Source: Myxococcota bacterium
GTDB taxonomy: Bacteria > Myxococcota_A > UBA9160 > UBA4427
NCBI GenBank assembly: GCA_041389495.1
Contig: JAWKRT010000001.1
Coordinates: forward strand, 1,674,001-1,738,000
Length of the DNA: 64,000 nt
Direction of reading: 5' to 3'
The position numbers and the translations under genes were made by a program. Position 1 is the first letter of the stretch. Every line of letters begins with the position of its first letter. Below are positions 63,085-64,000 of this stretch, one piece after another. The notes under the pieces are model-generated. The model saw only the letters and a program-made list of their open reading frames with translations. It was not told the origin of the DNA and did no database searches.

Positions 63085-64000
63085 ATGCGCTCATCGCACC
63101 CGCTCCGCACGACGCCGCTCCCGCCGCGATGCGCTTCCGCGGCCGGCCTCCTCGTCTTCGCACTCCTGGCCGCGGGCGGCGCGCGCGCGGCGGAGGCCTC
63201 GCTCGCGTGGCAGCGCGAGCCGTGGGGGCAGGGCGAGCGCGGCGCGGTCGCGGTCGCGGCGACGCCCGGCGGCGCGTGGGTCGCCGTCGGCGACGCGAGC
63301 GGCGCGACGCTCGTGCGCGACGGCCGCGTCGCTCGCCGCATTGCGCGGGCGGGTGTGCGCGATCTCGCGTTCGACGCGCGCGGCGCGCTCTGGATCGCGA
63401 CCGACGAGGGGCTCTGGCGCACGCGTCCCGACGATCCCGGCGCCGTCGAGGATCGCTCGCCGGCGCCCGGCGCCGACGCCCGCCGCGTCGCGCGGCTCGC
63501 CGTCGACGGCGAGTGGATCGCCGCGGCGACCGACGCGGGTGCGTTCGTCGCACTCGCCGGCGGGCCGTGGAGCGAGCTCGACGGCGCGGCGCCGCGCGCG
63601 GCGTCGAGCGGCGTCGCGCTCCGCTGTCGGGCGGGCGCGTGCGACGTCGCGTGGATCGCGGGCGATGCGCTGTGGCGCGCGGATCTCGAGGCGCGCGCCG
63701 GTCGGCCGCTCGCGCAGCGCGTGCGCGAGCTCGCGGTCGCGGGCGCGCCGGCCGGCGCTGCGCCCGTCGACGTCGCCGTCGCCGCGGGCCGGCTCGTCGT
63801 CGTGTACGAGCGCGCGCTCGCGATCGAGCGCGCCGACGCGCCGGACGCCTTCGCACTGCGGCGTCCCGCGCTGCCGCCGGGAGCGGGTGCGCGCCGCGCG
63901 CTGCGCGCGCTCGGGCGCGACTGGATCGCGACCGATCGCGGTCTCCTCCACGGGAGCTTCGAGGCGGGCGGCGCGTGGCGCCGTGCGGACGTGCCGGCCG
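63085..64000 (+). CDS. Secreted beta-propeller-like protein (partial, 3' end off window)
   Basis: An open frame runs from ATG 63085 to the window edge without a stop, at least 305 residues. The N-terminus is a clear signal peptide (AAGLLVFALLAAGGARAAEA). Repeats such as GGAWVAVGDASGA, GALWIATDEGLWR, GEWIAAATDAGAFVA and RDWIATDRGLLHG follow the blade pattern of sensor propellers (two-component regulator propeller type). The C-terminus, and thus any signalling domain, is missing. Confidence is fair because the frame lies beside a gene-poor 261-base stretch. Confidence 0.65.
   Translation, partial: MRSSHPLRTTPLPPRCASAAGLLVFALLAAGGARAAEASLAWQREPWGQGERGAVAVAATPGGAWVAVGDASGATLVRDGRVARRIARAGVRDLAFDARGALWIATDEGLWRTRPDDPGAVEDRSPAPGADARRVARLAVDGEWIAAATDAGAFVALAGGPWSELDGAAPRAASSGVALRCRAGACDVAWIAGDALWRADLEARAGRPLAQRVRELAVAGAPAGAAPVDVAVAAGRLVVVYERALAIERADAPDAFALRRPALPPGAGARRALRALGRDWIATDRGLLHGSFEAGGAWRRADVPA

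Overview
The window is one contiguous stretch of a very GC-rich bacterial chromosome (by eye well above 70% G+C). It is densely packed, and many neighbouring genes share stop and start bases (ATGA, GTGA or TGATG junctions). The content points to a diderm bacterium: a meso-diaminopimelate-type MurE, a Tat translocase subunit, lipoproteins with a DsbA domain, and a system I (Ccm) cytochrome c maturation operon. MraZ-FtsL-FtsI organisation, paired ArsA-like ATPases, a cysteine-type CcmE, F420 biosynthesis genes and a PHA regulator fit the deltaproteobacterial, Myxococcota or Binatota sphere. I cannot assign a lineage with confidence. No rRNA, tRNA, CRISPR array, insertion sequence or prophage is visible. 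This looks like core-genome territory with some unusual inserts.

Region 1 (1-9.5 kb, minus strand) is the division and cell wall (dcw) cluster mraZ-rsmH-ftsL-ftsI-murE-murF-mraY-murD, with murD cut by the window edge. Three 10-bp-spaced GTGG boxes upstream of mraZ look like its autoregulatory operator. An unusually long, hairpin-rich spacer separates mraZ from rsmH. Region 2 (9.6-18.1 kb) holds a histone-deacetylase-like hydrolase, an SDR-fold protein, an acyltransferase, a PhaR-type regulator with an unknown partner, two tandem ArsA-like ATPases, an MJ0042 zinc-ribbon protein and TatA. Region 3 (18.2-23.3 kb) has a phosphohexomutase, a SurA/DsbA-like lipoprotein, a CysZ-like membrane protein, a dienelactone-hydrolase-like enzyme and an ECF sigma factor.

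Region 4 (23.4-28.3 kb) is the most novel part. It encodes a MerR regulator, a ParA ATPase fused to a C-terminal glycogen-binding (CBM48/AMPK-beta type) domain, a MinD-like protein that has lost its P-loop, and an unknown protein. A divergent 2-phosphoglycerate-kinase-like protein with two ATP-cone-like domains lies alongside. A reasonable hypothesis is a positioning or partition system for a polysaccharide cargo.

Region 5 (28.4-35.8 kb, plus strand) is a tightly coupled run: AAA ATPase, VWA protein, SppA-like protease, TrmB, RlmN and a metallophosphatase. Region 6 (35.8-41.1 kb, minus) has a Tat-exported DUF1214 protein, an MltD-like transglycosylase with four LysM-like repeats, and Ffh. Region 7 (41.3-50.9 kb, mostly plus) has a mini biotin carrier, GNAT, SDR, PlsB-like acyltransferase, HisI-HisG and Nudix. 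A MarR regulator with a clear palindromic operator diverges from a fatty-acid-hydroxylase/methyltransferase pair. A Kv-like potassium channel with a zinc ribbon closes the region.

Region 8 (50.9-57.9 kb, minus) contains a zinc-ribbon protein with a strong promoter and a long leader, then ccmE-ccmF-X-ccmA-ccmB, where X is a zinc-ribbon periplasmic/membrane protein. CcmC, CcmG and CcmH are not in the window. Region 9 (58.1-64 kb) has an aminotransferase and EngB (plus), facing cofD-cofC-cofE and a small lipoprotein (minus). These supply three steps of coenzyme F420 assembly. The right edge cuts a secreted propeller-like protein.
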